NCBI GenBank assembly: GCA_963800705.1
Contig: CAWDBV010000004.1
Coordinates: forward strand, 1-35,085
Origin: CAWDBV01 sp963800705
GTDB lineage: Bacteria > Actinomycetota > Thermoleophilia > Solirubrobacterales > 70-9
Direction of reading: 5' to 3'
DNA length: 35,085 bases
Shown: positions 28,131 to 35,085 of the stretch, piece by piece
Position numbering within the stretch: position 1 is the first letter of the stretch
Layout of the letters: every line of letters begins with the position of its first letter
Position numbers and translations under genes: made by a program
Notes under the pieces: generated by a model
Database searches by the model: none
Seen by the model: the letters and a program-made list of their open reading frames with translations, nothing else
Told to the model about the DNA's origin: nothing

Positions 28131-28553
28131 GAGCAAAGCATCAGCGCCTGCCACCGCGGATTCGAAGACCTGATATTCATCGAAGATAAAGTCCTTCCGC
28201 AAAATGGGAATTGAGGTAGCCTTCCTGATTGTGTGCAAGTCATCCAGCGAACCTCCAAAATAGTCCTCTTCCGTCAAAACCGATATCGCCCCGCCGCGCC
28301 TACCTTTTCGTAAGCTCGGGCAATCAGAGAGGCATCAGCCGCGATATTAATATCGCCTTTCGAAAGGCGAGCGGCGCTTGAACTCGGCGATGATGTTGAT
28401 TCGCTCGCCATAAAAGGCGTCACGAAAACGAGGCCGCAAATCTCTGAAACGCAGATGATTGGCCCTGGGGAAAAGCTCCTCAGAAGGCACTTTAGCCCTC
28501 GCATCCGCCAGCCGCCGGCGTTTCGCCTCCATGATTTCGGTAAGAAAGTCCAT
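28123..28553 (-). CDS. trpC: Indole-3-glycerol phosphate synthase, N-terminal half (frameshifted, cut by chimera)
   Basis: The fragment encodes the first 140 or so residues of TrpC, which closes CdRP to indole-3-glycerol phosphate in tryptophan synthesis. The start MDFLTEIMEAKRRRLADARA, the substrate-binding INIIAEFKRRSPSKGDIN (catalytic Lys in EFKRRSPSKG), VLTEEDYFGGSLDDLHTIRK and the second catalytic Lys segment IPILRKDFIFDEYQVFES are all typical. Frameshifts occur at about 28362 (extra T) and about 28290. The remaining 120 residues, including the later phosphate-binding loops, are missing because the contig switches genome. The ATG at 28553 is 18 bases from the edge of the palindromic repeat that holds the IS110 element, so transcription from trpD into trpC must cross that insertion. 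Confidence 0.92.
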
Positions 28554-28570
28554 TGACGGCTCAAGTCGGT

Positions 28571-28620
28571 AGTGCCCTAATTTCAGTTTTCTCTGCGTGA
28601 TCTCTGCGACCGCAGCGTCT
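28571..28620. repeat. Left part of palindromic dispersed repeat, interrupted by IS110
   Basis: This is the left part of a repeat whose intact copy is at 34737-34869. Both begin GTGCCCTAATTTCAGTTTT and continue GCGTGATCTC. Here the repeat stops at GCGTCT, where the IS110 element begins, and resumes at 29773. The ends are inverted: the outer 36 bases here resemble the reverse complement of the bases ending at 29861 (GGTAGTGCC, then TA and TTT, then TTCTCTGCG on both). The inner part is rich in CTCTGCG words. Confidence 0.88.
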
Positions 28621-28634
28621 TGTATGTTCAATCA

Positions 28635-28783
28635 GCAAGTAATAACTTGCGCAGGGTGTGACAGATCGTTTGCGTCTTGGTCGTTAGAGACCGTCGCAGA
28701 GCTTGGGTCGTCACACCCTTTTCCAACTAGCCCGAACAGTTGCCGGGGCGGCTTTGGCCAGCCCGTATTCCGCAAGACTGGGC
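28635..28783 (+). ncRNA. Predicted bridge RNA of the IS110 element
   Basis: The region folds by eye into three parts. (1) A 5' hairpin GCAAGT-AATA-ACTTGC (28635-28650). (2) A target-binding loop closed by a perfect 10-bp stem, AGGGTGTGAC (28653-28662) with GTCACACCCT (28710-28719), and capped by GGTC/GACC (28679-28682/28689-28692). Its 5' side holds TGCGTCT (28671-28677), equal to the left target with the CT core; its 3' side holds TCGCAGAG (28694-28701), the reverse complement of the right target CTCTGCGA. (3) A donor-binding loop with outer GCCC/GGGC (28730-28733/28780-28783) and an inner hairpin at 28746-28764. ACAGTTGC (28736-28743) equals the element's right end (29766-29773), and GCAAG (28772-28776) pairs with the left end CTTGT with one wobble. 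This is the layout known for IS621. Confidence 0.85.
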
Positions 28784-28801
28784 AGAACGGAGCTAACGAA
28801 C

Positions 28802-29748
28802 ATGCCTGAACCAGAGAACCCAAGAGCGAACGTTGGCATTGATGTCTCTAAAAACACTCTCGATATCGCCGTTCACGAAACCGGCGAAACCTGGTCGAGT
28901 CCTAACGACAGCCACGGTTGTGCGACTGTGGCCGCCAAACTCAAACTGCTGAAAGCCACCAGCATCGTGCTGGAAGCGACTGGCGGCTTTGAGACTTTAG
29001 TAACCGCGACTCTGTCAGCTGCTGACTTGCCGGTGATCGTCGTGATCCTTGTCAAGTACGAGACTTTGCCAAAGCCACCGGCCAATTGGCCAAAACAGAT
29101 CGAATCGACTGCCGTGTATTGGCGCACTTTGCCGCGGCTATCGATCCACCGGTACGGCCGGTCAAATCTGCTGAGACCCGACATCTGGAGGCCCTACTCG
29201 CCCGTCGGCGGCAGATAGTGGAGATGCTGGTGGCAGAAAAGAACCGCCTGGCCAACCACCACGATCGCGCTGTAGTCAAAGATTTAAACGATCACATTAC
29301 CTGGCTCGAGCGTCGGCTTAAATCCAGCGACAACGAACTGCAACGAGTCTTGAAAGCCTCTCCTGCCTGGCGCGAACGCCATGATCTGTTGCGCAGTGTG
29401 CCCGGTGTCGGCCCCGTGCTTTCGCTCACTCTCCTGGCTCAGCTTCCCGAGCTTGGTCAGCTAAATCGCCGCGAGATTGCCAAGCTCGTCGGCGTCGCAC
29501 CTTTCAACTGGGACAGCGGCCAGTGGCGCGGCTCACGTCACATCTGGGGCGGTCGCGCCACCGTTCGGTCGCCACTCTTCATGGCTACACTGTGTGCCAT
29601 TGGCATTAACCCGACCATCAAGTACTTCTATCGCAGACTGATCGCTGCCGGCAAAGCACCTAAGGTCGCCATTACCGCCTGCATGCGCAAGCTGCTCACG
29701 ATCCTTAACGTGATGGTGAAAACTCAAACATCGTGGAGGACCACTTGA
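28802..29748 (+). CDS. IS110-family transposase (bridge RNA-guided recombinase, one frameshift)
   Basis: A DEDD/serine recombinase of about 315 residues. The N-terminal RuvC-like domain (DEDD_Tnp_IS110) has the first Asp in NVGIDVSKNTLDIAV, the Glu in VLEATGGFETLV and the late Asp pair in KTDRIDCRVLAHFA. A coiled-coil middle (EMLVAEKNRLANHHDRAVV) follows. The C-terminal Tnp_20 domain starts at LLRSVPGVGPVLSLTLLAQL and carries the catalytic-Ser region GRATVRSPLFMATLCAIG. One base is missing near 29050; the frames join as VVNPRQ-like text into DFAKATGQLAKTDR. The ATG at 28802 has CGGAG nine bases upstream. In well-studied members the protein binds the bridge RNA and joins donor and target at a dinucleotide core. 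The frameshift resembles those elsewhere in the contig, so the gene may be active in nature. Confidence 0.95.
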
Positions 29749-29772
29749 TCCTCTTGACTTGCGACACAGTTG

Positions 29773-29861
29773 CTCTGCGGTGAAATCGCTTGAAATACAA
29801 TCACCGCCGAGACGCAGAGAACGCTGAGATGGCGCAGAGAATTTCAAACTAAGGCACTACC
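29773..29861. repeat. Right part of palindromic dispersed repeat interrupted by IS110
   Basis: Continues the repeat after the IS110 element: CTCTGCGGTGAA, then CAATCACCGC, GAGAACGCTGAGATGGCGCA and GAGAATTTCAAAC, ending AAGGCACTACC. It aligns over its whole length with 34781-34869 of the intact copy with a few substitutions and a short indel. The outer end is the inverted partner of the repeat's left end at 28571. It stops two bases before the trpD stop codon (29863-29865 on the minus strand). Confidence 0.88.
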
Positions 29862-29862
29862 C

Positions 29863-30876
29863 TCAAGTAGCGTTCGTCATGCAAACGAGTTCGTCGAGTA
29901 CCGGATCGCGCGACCGGAATCGATGCTGTCTTCCGCCAGTCGCGCGCCCGCGTTAACCGTCCGCCGCCCGGCCTCCGACGTGAAGCGCCGCCGCAGCGTT
30001 GATGACGACCAGAGTCGTGCTTCATCCCGACGTTTTCCGGCAAGCACGTCGCGAATGATCGCGGCATTATCTTCCGCGTCGCCGCCGCGAAACTCATCGA
30101 GCGTGACCGTTCCATAGCCGAAATTCTCTGGCTGCGATTTCGAACGAGCGCACTCCCCTCGCTTGCCTCAGACAATGAAAGTCTACCCCGTCGAGACGTA
30201 ATTTCATCCAGCCCGTCCTCGCCATGCACCACCCACGCGCGTTCTGTCCCGAGAAGAGATAACGCGCTGGGCCAGTTTTCGACGAAGTCCCGATTGGATA
30301 CGCCAATAATCTGTCGTGGCGCGCCCGCCGGATTCGTCAACGGGCCGAGCAGATTGAAGGTCGTTCACGCCGAGCTGCCGGCGAATGCCGGCGACGCGCG
30401 CGGTGGCGCCATGGTAAAGCGGCGCGAACATGAAACAGATGCCGAGCTCATTCAAACATCTCTCCGAGACTTCAGGTGCGACCGAAACGTTGACGCCCAA
30501 TGCCGATAGCACATCAGCGCTGCCGCACTTGCTGCTTGCCGCGCGATTGCCGTGCTTGGCGACCGGCAATCCTGCACCTGCGATGACGAACGCTGCCGCA
30601 GTCGAAACGTTGAAAGATTTCGTTAAACTCGATCCGGTCCCGGCCGTATCAACGAATCGCTCGTGCCGGGAATGAATTCGCGTCGCTCGCGACGCATGCC
30701 CGGGGCCAGCCCGGCTAGCTCTTCGACTGTCTCGCCCTTGAGCTTGAGCGCGATCAACGTCGCGGCGATCTGACCGTCAGTCGCTGACGCTGTTAAGCAA
30801 ATCGTCAAGCAGTCCGTGCGGCTTCGCCTCGCGAAAGATCTTCGCGGCGCATCAGCCGCCCAATAAAGTCTTTGAG
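29863..30876 (-). CDS. trpD: Anthranilate phosphoribosyltransferase (heavily frameshifted)
   Basis: This enzyme joins anthranilate and PRPP, the second step of tryptophan synthesis. The pieces, in three frames, are: KDFIGRLMRREDLSRGEA and TLIALKLKGETVEELAGLA (N-terminal helices), FVDTAGTGSSLTKSFNVST (the PRPP-binding GTGG-like loop, here Gly-Thr-Gly-Ser), VAKHGNRAASSKCGSADVL (the KHGNR...S..GSAD motif), NELGICFMFAPLYHGA, FNLLGPLTNPAGAPRQ, and AWVVHGEDGLDEIT. The last part reads VINAAAAL and RLAEDSIDSGRA, then DELVCMTNAT and a TGA at 29863-29865. At least five indels are present. No ATG lies directly before the first motif; the start at 30876 is approximate. It lies about 60 bases downstream of trpG and is followed by the repeat with the IS110 element. 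Confidence 0.92.
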
Positions 30877-30938
30877 TCTGGAGTCTGGGGAGCTGGCTGT
30901 CTTCTTTAGCTGATGTATGATCGGCTCATGGGTCCAGT

Positions 30939-31502
30939 CTACAGACTCAGAAAATTCGCGAGTAACTTCTTACCTTCCGTCGTCATGATCGATTCCGGAT
31001 GAAACTGAACGCCTTCGATCTTTAGTCTGCGATGGCGCAAACCCATAATCGTCCCGTTCGGTGTCGTCGCAGAAATCTCCAATTCGTCCGGGAGAGGTCT
31101 CACGCTCGACGATTAGCGAGTGATATCGGCCCGCCGGAAAAGGGTTTTCCGACCCGTCGAAGATCGTTTTGCCGTCGTGCTGAACCGATGACGATTTTCC
31201 ATGGAATGGTCGCGACGCGCGCACCACTCGTCCGCCAAACAACTGTCCGATTGCCTATGCCCCAAACAGACGCCGAGAAGGAAGTTTGGCCGGCAAACGT
31301 TTCGATCACCTTCATCGCGATGCCTGCGTCCGTGGGGCGTTCCCGGTCCCGGCGAAATCAGAATGCGATCAGCCTTCATTGCCTCGATCTGCTCGACGGT
31401 GACTTCATCATTACGCCGCACCTCGATCCGCTCGCCCAGTTCCCCCAGGTACTGCACGAGGTTGTAAGTAAACGAATCGTAGTTGTCGATTACTAAGAGC
31501 AT
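30939..31502 (-). CDS. trpG: Anthranilate synthase glutaminase component (frameshifted)
   Basis: A class I glutamine amidotransferase of about 190 residues that supplies ammonia to TrpE; members may also serve aminodeoxychorismate synthase (PabA). The start MLLVIDNYDSFTYNLVQYLG is diagnostic. The active-site Cys is in LLGVCLGHQAIGQLFGG (joined across a missing base at about 31262), the oxyanion part is ILISPGPGTP, and the His-Glu pair is in VQFHPESIMT near the end (about 30975-31000). The segment RYHSLIVERE is also typical. Frameshifts fall at about 31340, 31262 and 31085. The end LLANFLSL and a TAG at 30939-30941 were found after correction. It is separated from trpE by two unrelated genes, which is unusual. 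Confidence 0.93.
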
Positions 31503-31538
31503 GTCACTTGTCCGTTGTCAGCGGTACCTGGTCCTTCT

Positions 31539-31655
31539 CGTTCTTTGCTACTTAGTTCTTTGTACTTTGATGTGTCGTCCCAGAGCACCTTTAAGTTGAG
31601 GACGGGTCCGGGTGGAGAAATCAAAGTACCAAGTACGAAGAGCAAAGTACTAACG
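31539..31655. repeat. Imperfect 117-bp palindrome between trpG and the ankyrin gene
   Basis: The two arms begin CGTT and end in a perfect 10-base inverted pair, GTACTTTGAT (31562-31571) and ATCAAAGTAC (31620-31629). The outer arms also match imperfectly (CTTTGCT and ACTT words on the left, mirrored by AGCAAAG and AAGT words on the right, ending CTAACG at 31655). The central 48 bases do not pair in an obvious way. The structure resembles a short non-autonomous inverted-repeat element. Confidence 0.6.
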
Positions 31656-31663
31656 ATCGCACA

Positions 31664-31687
31664 ACTGACTACTGACTACTGACTACT
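31664..31687 (+). repeat. Short tandem heptamer ACTGACT, 3.4 copies
   Basis: Three consecutive ACTGACT units (31664-31670, 31671-31677, 31678-31684) are followed by ACT. They lie between the palindrome and the stop of the ankyrin gene. The unit is itself nearly palindromic. No function is evident. Confidence 0.8.
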
Positions 31688-31699
31688 TACAACCAAATA

Positions 31700-32520
31700 C
31701 TAACGGTTGCGTTCCGCAGCCTTTAGCAAAAGTTTTATACCGTCGTGACTATTGTTCGCCGCCCAACCCGCCGCCGTCACGCGATCTACATCGCGAATCT
31801 TCTGATCGGCACCGCGGGTGAGCAGCATACGTACAATCTCCTCGTGTCCGTATGCGGCCGCCCACATTCATGCTGTCCCTCCCAACTGGTTCTTGACGTT
31901 CGGATTCGCGCCTCCATCGAGCAGCAACCCGAGCAGCTTCCTATTTCCGTAAAGCGATGCACCGTGCATGGCTGCGTCACCGTCCTTGTCCTGATGATTC
32001 ACATCTACACCCCGGGTGAGCAATGTTTTCACAGCGCGCTCCTGCTGATGCCAAACTGCCACCATTAGTGCGTTCATACCGTCCGGTGGTGTCTGCGCTT
32101 TCAAGTCGAGATGCTGTTGAGCAAGCAAGAGCTCGGAGACCCTGCCATGTTTTTCTGAAAGGGCTAGCAGAAGGGCAGTCCATCCGTTACGACCTTTAGC
32201 GTTCACATCGGCGGCACCGCGCACCAGGGCTTCCACCACGTTGGCATCCCCCCGTCTGGAGCTTGCCGTTAAAACTGTGTTGTCATTTCCGTCCTTCGCG
32301 TTGACGTTAATTCCGGCGCTGATAAAGCCGTTTACCGCCAGTACGTCACCGTCGGCTGCGGCTTTGAAGAAGGACGGCTCGTCGAAGTTATACCCGCGCA
32401 GTTTTAGAAATCGCTTCGCCGCCTCGGGAGTCGGCTGGTCACTAAGGGTCCCGGTACAGGCGCTGAGGCACAGGCCGAATACGACGGCAACGTAACTCGC
32501 GGACTGACCCAGCGTTCGTT
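31700..32520 (-). CDS. Ankyrin-repeat lipoprotein (frameshifted)
   Basis: The protein is built from about seven ankyrin repeats after a lipoprotein-type signal (YVAVVFGLCLSAC, with the lipobox Cys). Repeat cores are seen as SFFKAAADGDVLAVNGFISA, VVEALVRGAADVNAKGRNGW, TALLLALSEKHGRVSELLLA, NALMVAVWHQQERAVKTLLT, AAMHGASLYGNRKLLGLLLD, WAAAYGHEEIVRMLLTRGAD and WAANNSHDGIKLLLKAAE. Ankyrin repeats bind other proteins; no catalytic domain is present. It should sit on the membrane or in the periplasm. Frameshifts occur at about 31870 and near 32240. The start is not resolved because a TGA lies just before the hydrophobic segment; an indel there is likely. The gene lies between the cyclophilin and trpG on the same strand. 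Confidence 0.85.
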
Positions 32521-33180
32521 TAACTTTTCACAGCGCGAAACCGTCGCATGAGTGATTCTGACTGGCGAAACGAATTTCTTTTTTTCCGCCGGCGCCCGGT
32601 TGATCGAATCTGTGATCTTCAATCCCGCGCAGCACACGACCGAACGCCGCAAACTTTCCGTCCAGGTGCGGCCCGTCACCGACAAGAATAAAGAAGTGCG
32701 TCGTTGCGCTATTCGGCTCGTCGCCACGCGCCATCGAAACGATTCCGCGTACGTGTTTCACATCGTTCGGCTCGTCGGGCAGCGAACGTTGCATTCTTGC
32801 CGACAGTTCGGCGCTCCACTTCTCGCTCGTTGAAAGATTGCCACCCTGAATCACAAAACCTTTCATCGGTGCGGCTGAAGGTTGTCGTGTTCAGCGCGCC
32901 CGAAGCCGCCAGATTCAAAAACCCGCGCACGGTTTCAGGCGCTTTGTTTGGCAACAGCTCAAACACGATCAGGCCTTGTTCGGTTTCGAGTGATACGCAC
33001 TGGCCCGTCATCTGCTCGACTGAGGCGCCGATGAACGGCTCAACCTTTGGAGTTGGCGACGCAACCGGGCGCGCGTTCGCTTTCTTCAGAGTGTCGGCGC
33101 TCGGCGCGGGGTTCTGGGGCAGAGACCGCAATCGCTGCAGCCGCCACGATCAAGAAAAGTTTAGCGAGTGTCAGGCAGGC
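32515..33180 (-). CDS. Cyclophilin-type peptidyl-prolyl isomerase (frameshifted)
   Basis: A single-domain cyclophilin that isomerises Xaa-Pro peptide bonds. The N-terminal hydrophobic piece LAKLFLIVAAAAIAVSA suggests export, followed by a Pro/Lys-rich linker (KKANARPVASPTPKVEP). The catalytic domain includes GLIVFELLPNKAPETVRGFL, MKGFVIQGGNL (Phe and Gln of the active site), VRGIVSMARGDEPNSATTHF and HLDGKFAAFGRVLRGIE. The end VRITHATVSRCEK is typical for bacterial PpiA/PpiB-like proteins. Frameshifts are seen near 33105, 32865 and 32610. The 5' end touches the trpE stop (33161-33163), so the two genes are probably cotranscribed. The start codon is not resolved; no ATG lies in frame before the signal segment. 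Confidence 0.88.
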
Positions 33181-34679
33181 CTTTCTCAGCCAACTCAATC
33201 GCACGAAATAGCGCGCGCGCTTTGTTGACGCATTCTTCGTACTCACGCTCGGGGACTGAGTCGGCAACAATGCCGGCGCCCGCCTGGACGGTTGCCACGC
33301 CGTCACGCAGGTGAATCGTCCGGATGGCGATACACGAATCCAGATTGTCAGCGTAATCGACATAAAGCACGGACCCTGCGTAAACCCCGCGCTTCGCGGG
33401 TTCCAGCTCATCGATGATTTGCATTGCGCGAATCTTTGGCGCGCCGGTGACTGTGCCCGCTGGAAAACATGCACGAAACGCATCAAATCGATCAAGGTCG
33501 TCACGCAAACGCGAGCGCAGGCTGGTCACCAGATGTTGCACATGCGAATAACGCCCCATTGACATCAGCTCCTTCGACTTTTACCGACCCGTAATCTGAG
33601 ACACGTCCCAGATCGTTTCGACCCAGATCGACAAGCATCGTGTGTTCGGCGACTTCTTTCTCATCGTTGCTCATCTCTTCGCCCAGCATCCAGTCTTCCG
33701 CTTCAGTCGCTCCACGTCGCCGCGTTCCCGCAATCGGACGGTAATCCAAACGCTGACCGTGACAGCGAACCAGCATCTCGGGCGATGACCCGATGATTGT
33801 CTCGCCGCCCATGCGCAGCAGGAACATGTAAGGCGAAGGGTTCGTGGCGCGCAGCGCACGATAAATCGCCAAAGGATCCGCGGCAGTTGGCTTGGCAAAT
33901 TTCTCGGGAGATGACTGCCTGATAACAGTCGCCCGCCGCGATGTGCTCTTTCACCTTCTCGACCGCCGCTTCGAACTGTGGCCTGGGCCAATTGGACTGG
34001 AAGTGGACGGTTGTGTGTCCGATTGTCGGCTGACTTGATGGAACCGTTAGCGGTTCACTGGGGAGCAGGGCGTCGATTTGCTCTGTCTCGCGAACGGCTT
34101 GGTCGTAAAGCGCGCGCAACTGTTCACGATCGCCCGCAGCTTCAGCAACGAATACGACGGAAGTGATTTCAATTTGCTGCTGCACGCGATCGAATGCCAG
34201 CACGGTGCGAAAGAACATCCAGGCAGCATCATCTGAATCCGGTTGATGTTCATGCCGCCGCAGCACAGGCTCAAACGCAGCTCGCCGCGTCATACCCGAG
34301 GTAACCCACGGCGCCTCCGCACAAAGGGGCGAGTCCGGGCCGCCGGGCCAGCTTCTTTTCGCGAAACGTCTTGCGCAGGACCTCAACCGCATTCCGCTCG
34401 ACTGTTTGCTGCCGGCCTTCTTTCTGAAATTCCGTCGTGTTGCCCCGTCCGCGAGCGATCATCCACGGGTCGGCGCCAACGAATGAATAGCGCGCCAGTC
34501 GCTCACCGCCTTCGATCGATTCCAGCAAAAACGCATACGACGCATCGCCCGAGATCCGCAGAAATGCGCCGAGCGGCGTCTGCAAATCCGCGAGCACGGT
34601 GTCGCGTCACCGGTACGACGTTTCCGCGCGCGGTTTCGCGTTCAAAGTCTTCGAAGGAGGCTGGAGAAAGCGACAGCAT
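33161..34679 (-). CDS. trpE: Anthranilate synthase component I (heavily frameshifted)
   Basis: TrpE converts chorismate and ammonia to anthranilate, the committed step of tryptophan synthesis. The start MLSLSPASFEDFERETARGN is followed by the tryptophan-binding region AFLLESIEGGERLARYSFVG (the LLES motif of feedback-sensitive enzymes) and GLAPLCGGAVGYLGYD. The chorismate domain carries VKEHIAAGDCYQAVISRE, PSPYMFLLRMGGETIIGSSP, YRPIAGTRRRG, HTMLVDLGRNDLGRVSDYG, FPAGTVTGAPKIRAMQIIDE and GVYAGSVLYVDY. Frameshifts are at about 34610, 34285, 33900 and 33570. The corrected length of about 505 residues is normal. The ATG at 34679 is the natural start. It is first in the trp cluster. The intact LLES motif predicts feedback inhibition by tryptophan. 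A leader region with the dispersed repeat lies upstream. Confidence 0.95.
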
Positions 34680-34736
34680 CTGCCGCGTTTTATAACACGT
34701 CTGGAGTTGCGGGAGACAATAAGCCGGCGTTTGGCG

Positions 34737-34869
34737 GTGCCCTAATTTCAGTTTTACTTGCGTGATCTCGCCACCTGCGTCTCTGCGATGAAGGCTTGAG
34801 AATTCAATCACCGCGGAGACGGAGAGAACGCTGAGGTGGCGCAGAGAACTTCAAAATATGGCGCTACCC
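34737..34869. repeat. Intact copy of the palindromic dispersed repeat (empty IS110 site)
   Basis: A 133-bp copy, same orientation as the interrupted copy at 28571-29861. It begins GTGCCCTAATTTCAGTTTT and ends GGCGCTACC, with CTCTGCG and GAGAACGCTGAGGTGGCG words inside. It contains the sequence TGCGTCTCTGCGA (34776-34788), which equals the combined left and right target guides of the bridge RNA at 28671-28701. So it is an unoccupied target site. It lies between trpE and the SDR gene. Confidence 0.88.
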
Positions 34870-34874
34870 GGTGT

Positions 34875-35085
34875 TTACAGCAATCGATTGGCAGCCAGCC
34901 AGTGCCCACCATCAACGACCAGCACCGCACCGTTGATGTAACTGGCGGCGTCTGAGCAAAAGAAGACGGCGGCGGCTTCAATGTCTTTGATTAAGCCGAA
35001 GCGGCCGAGAGGAACGCGCTGGCGAAGTTTTTCCTTGACTGGCTCAGGGTACGAGGCGCTGCATGCCTTCCGTGTCTTCGATTGG
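34875..35085 (-). CDS. Short-chain dehydrogenase/reductase, C-terminal fragment
   Basis: The window ends inside this gene; only the last 65-70 residues are present. Read on the minus strand they give VKEKLRQRVPLGRFGLIKDI, then EAAAVFFCSDAASYINGAVL and VVDGGHWLAANRLL before a TAA (34875-34877). This is the standard C-terminus of classical SDR enzymes: the R.P.GR.G...DIA helix, the SD.ASYI.G segment and the VDGG motif. The catalytic Tyr-Lys and the coenzyme motif lie beyond the window. A frameshift is likely near 35045. The substrate cannot be inferred. Confidence 0.88.
   Translation of the reverse strand, partial: QSKTRKACSASYPEPVKEKLRQRVPLGRFGLIKDIEAAAVFFCSDAASYINGAVLVVDGGHWLAANRLL

Larger units (their letters stand above)
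28619..29774 (+). mobile_element. IS110-family insertion sequence with CT core
   Basis: A compact element of about 1.15 kb with one transposase gene and a non-coding 5' end of about 180 bases. The ends were set by comparing the interrupted repeat with the intact copy at 34737-34869. The intact copy reads GCGT-CT-CTGCGATGAA. Here GCGTCT stops at 28620 and CTCTGCGGTGAA resumes at 29773. So a CT dinucleotide is shared at both ends and no longer target duplication exists, as expected for IS110 DEDD-Ser recombination. There are no terminal inverted repeats. The long 5' non-coding end places it in the IS110 rather than the IS1111 group. It lies between trpD and trpC, opposite in direction to the trp genes. 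Confidence 0.9.

Noticed and set aside
27444..28277. A new bifunctional TrpC-GltB enzyme
   Set aside because: Both partners are truncated inside domains and the base composition switches at the join; chimera is the simpler reading.
28802..29748. Programmed frameshifting in the transposase
   Set aside because: IS110 elements use a single frame, no slippery run is present near 29050, and similar indels occur in nearly all long genes here.
28619..29774. Terminal inverted repeats of the insertion sequence
   Set aside because: The apparent inverted ends near 28571 and 29861 belong to the host repeat, which exists without the element at 34737-34869.
34737..34869. CTCTGCG words as a CRISPR array
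   Set aside because: The words are short, irregularly spaced and part of one palindromic repeat; there are no regular spacers and no cas genes.

Overview
The window looks like a metagenomic contig made of two unrelated pieces. Bases 1 to about 28,120 are very GC-rich and carry genes typical of a high-GC actinobacterium; the Solirubrobacterales/Thermoleophilia assignment is an inference from gene style. Bases from about 28,125 to 35,085 have clearly lower GC and different codon use, and resemble an Acidobacteria (Blastocatellia-like) chromosome. The switch falls inside one open frame: the first half of TrpC runs straight into the C-terminal domain of glutamate synthase GltB. This is best read as an assembly or read chimera. 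Almost every long gene on both sides is broken by single-base frameshifts, in most reconstructed cases one extra base, so I read them as sequencing errors rather than gene decay and give merged gene spans. Left piece, in order: a secreted two-repeat protein; a LivK-type binding lipoprotein; a cold-shock protein; a YjbQ-family protein; a polar amino acid ABC transporter operon; a cytochrome P450 divergent from a DHA2 drug exporter; an FAD amine-oxidase/phytoene-desaturase-like enzyme; a DUF2332 protein; an M20 peptidase; YihY/BrkB and AI-2E family membrane proteins around a metallo-beta-lactamase-fold hydrolase; a SHOCT membrane protein; a second DHA2 exporter; an HdeD-like protein; a phospholipase A2-like protein with a pilin-like N-terminus; a second DUF2332 protein; a glucose-phosphate block (ROK glucokinase, zwf, gnd, pgl) that forms the route from glucose to ribulose-5-phosphate; a small coiled-coil membrane protein; and gltD with the end of gltB. 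Right piece, all on the minus strand except the transposon: an SDR fragment, trpE, a cyclophilin, an ankyrin-repeat lipoprotein, trpG, trpD and trpC, an unusual trp cluster with two unrelated genes between trpE and trpG. The most interesting object is a 1.15 kb IS110-family element (28619-29774) sitting inside a palindromic dispersed repeat between trpD and trpC. Its 5' non-coding end folds, by eye, into a complete bridge RNA with a target-binding loop and a donor-binding loop. The target guides spell out the insertion site, and the donor guides match the element's own ends. A second, uninterrupted copy of the repeat 5 kb away (34737-34869) serves as the empty site and matches the target guides even better, with a CT core.
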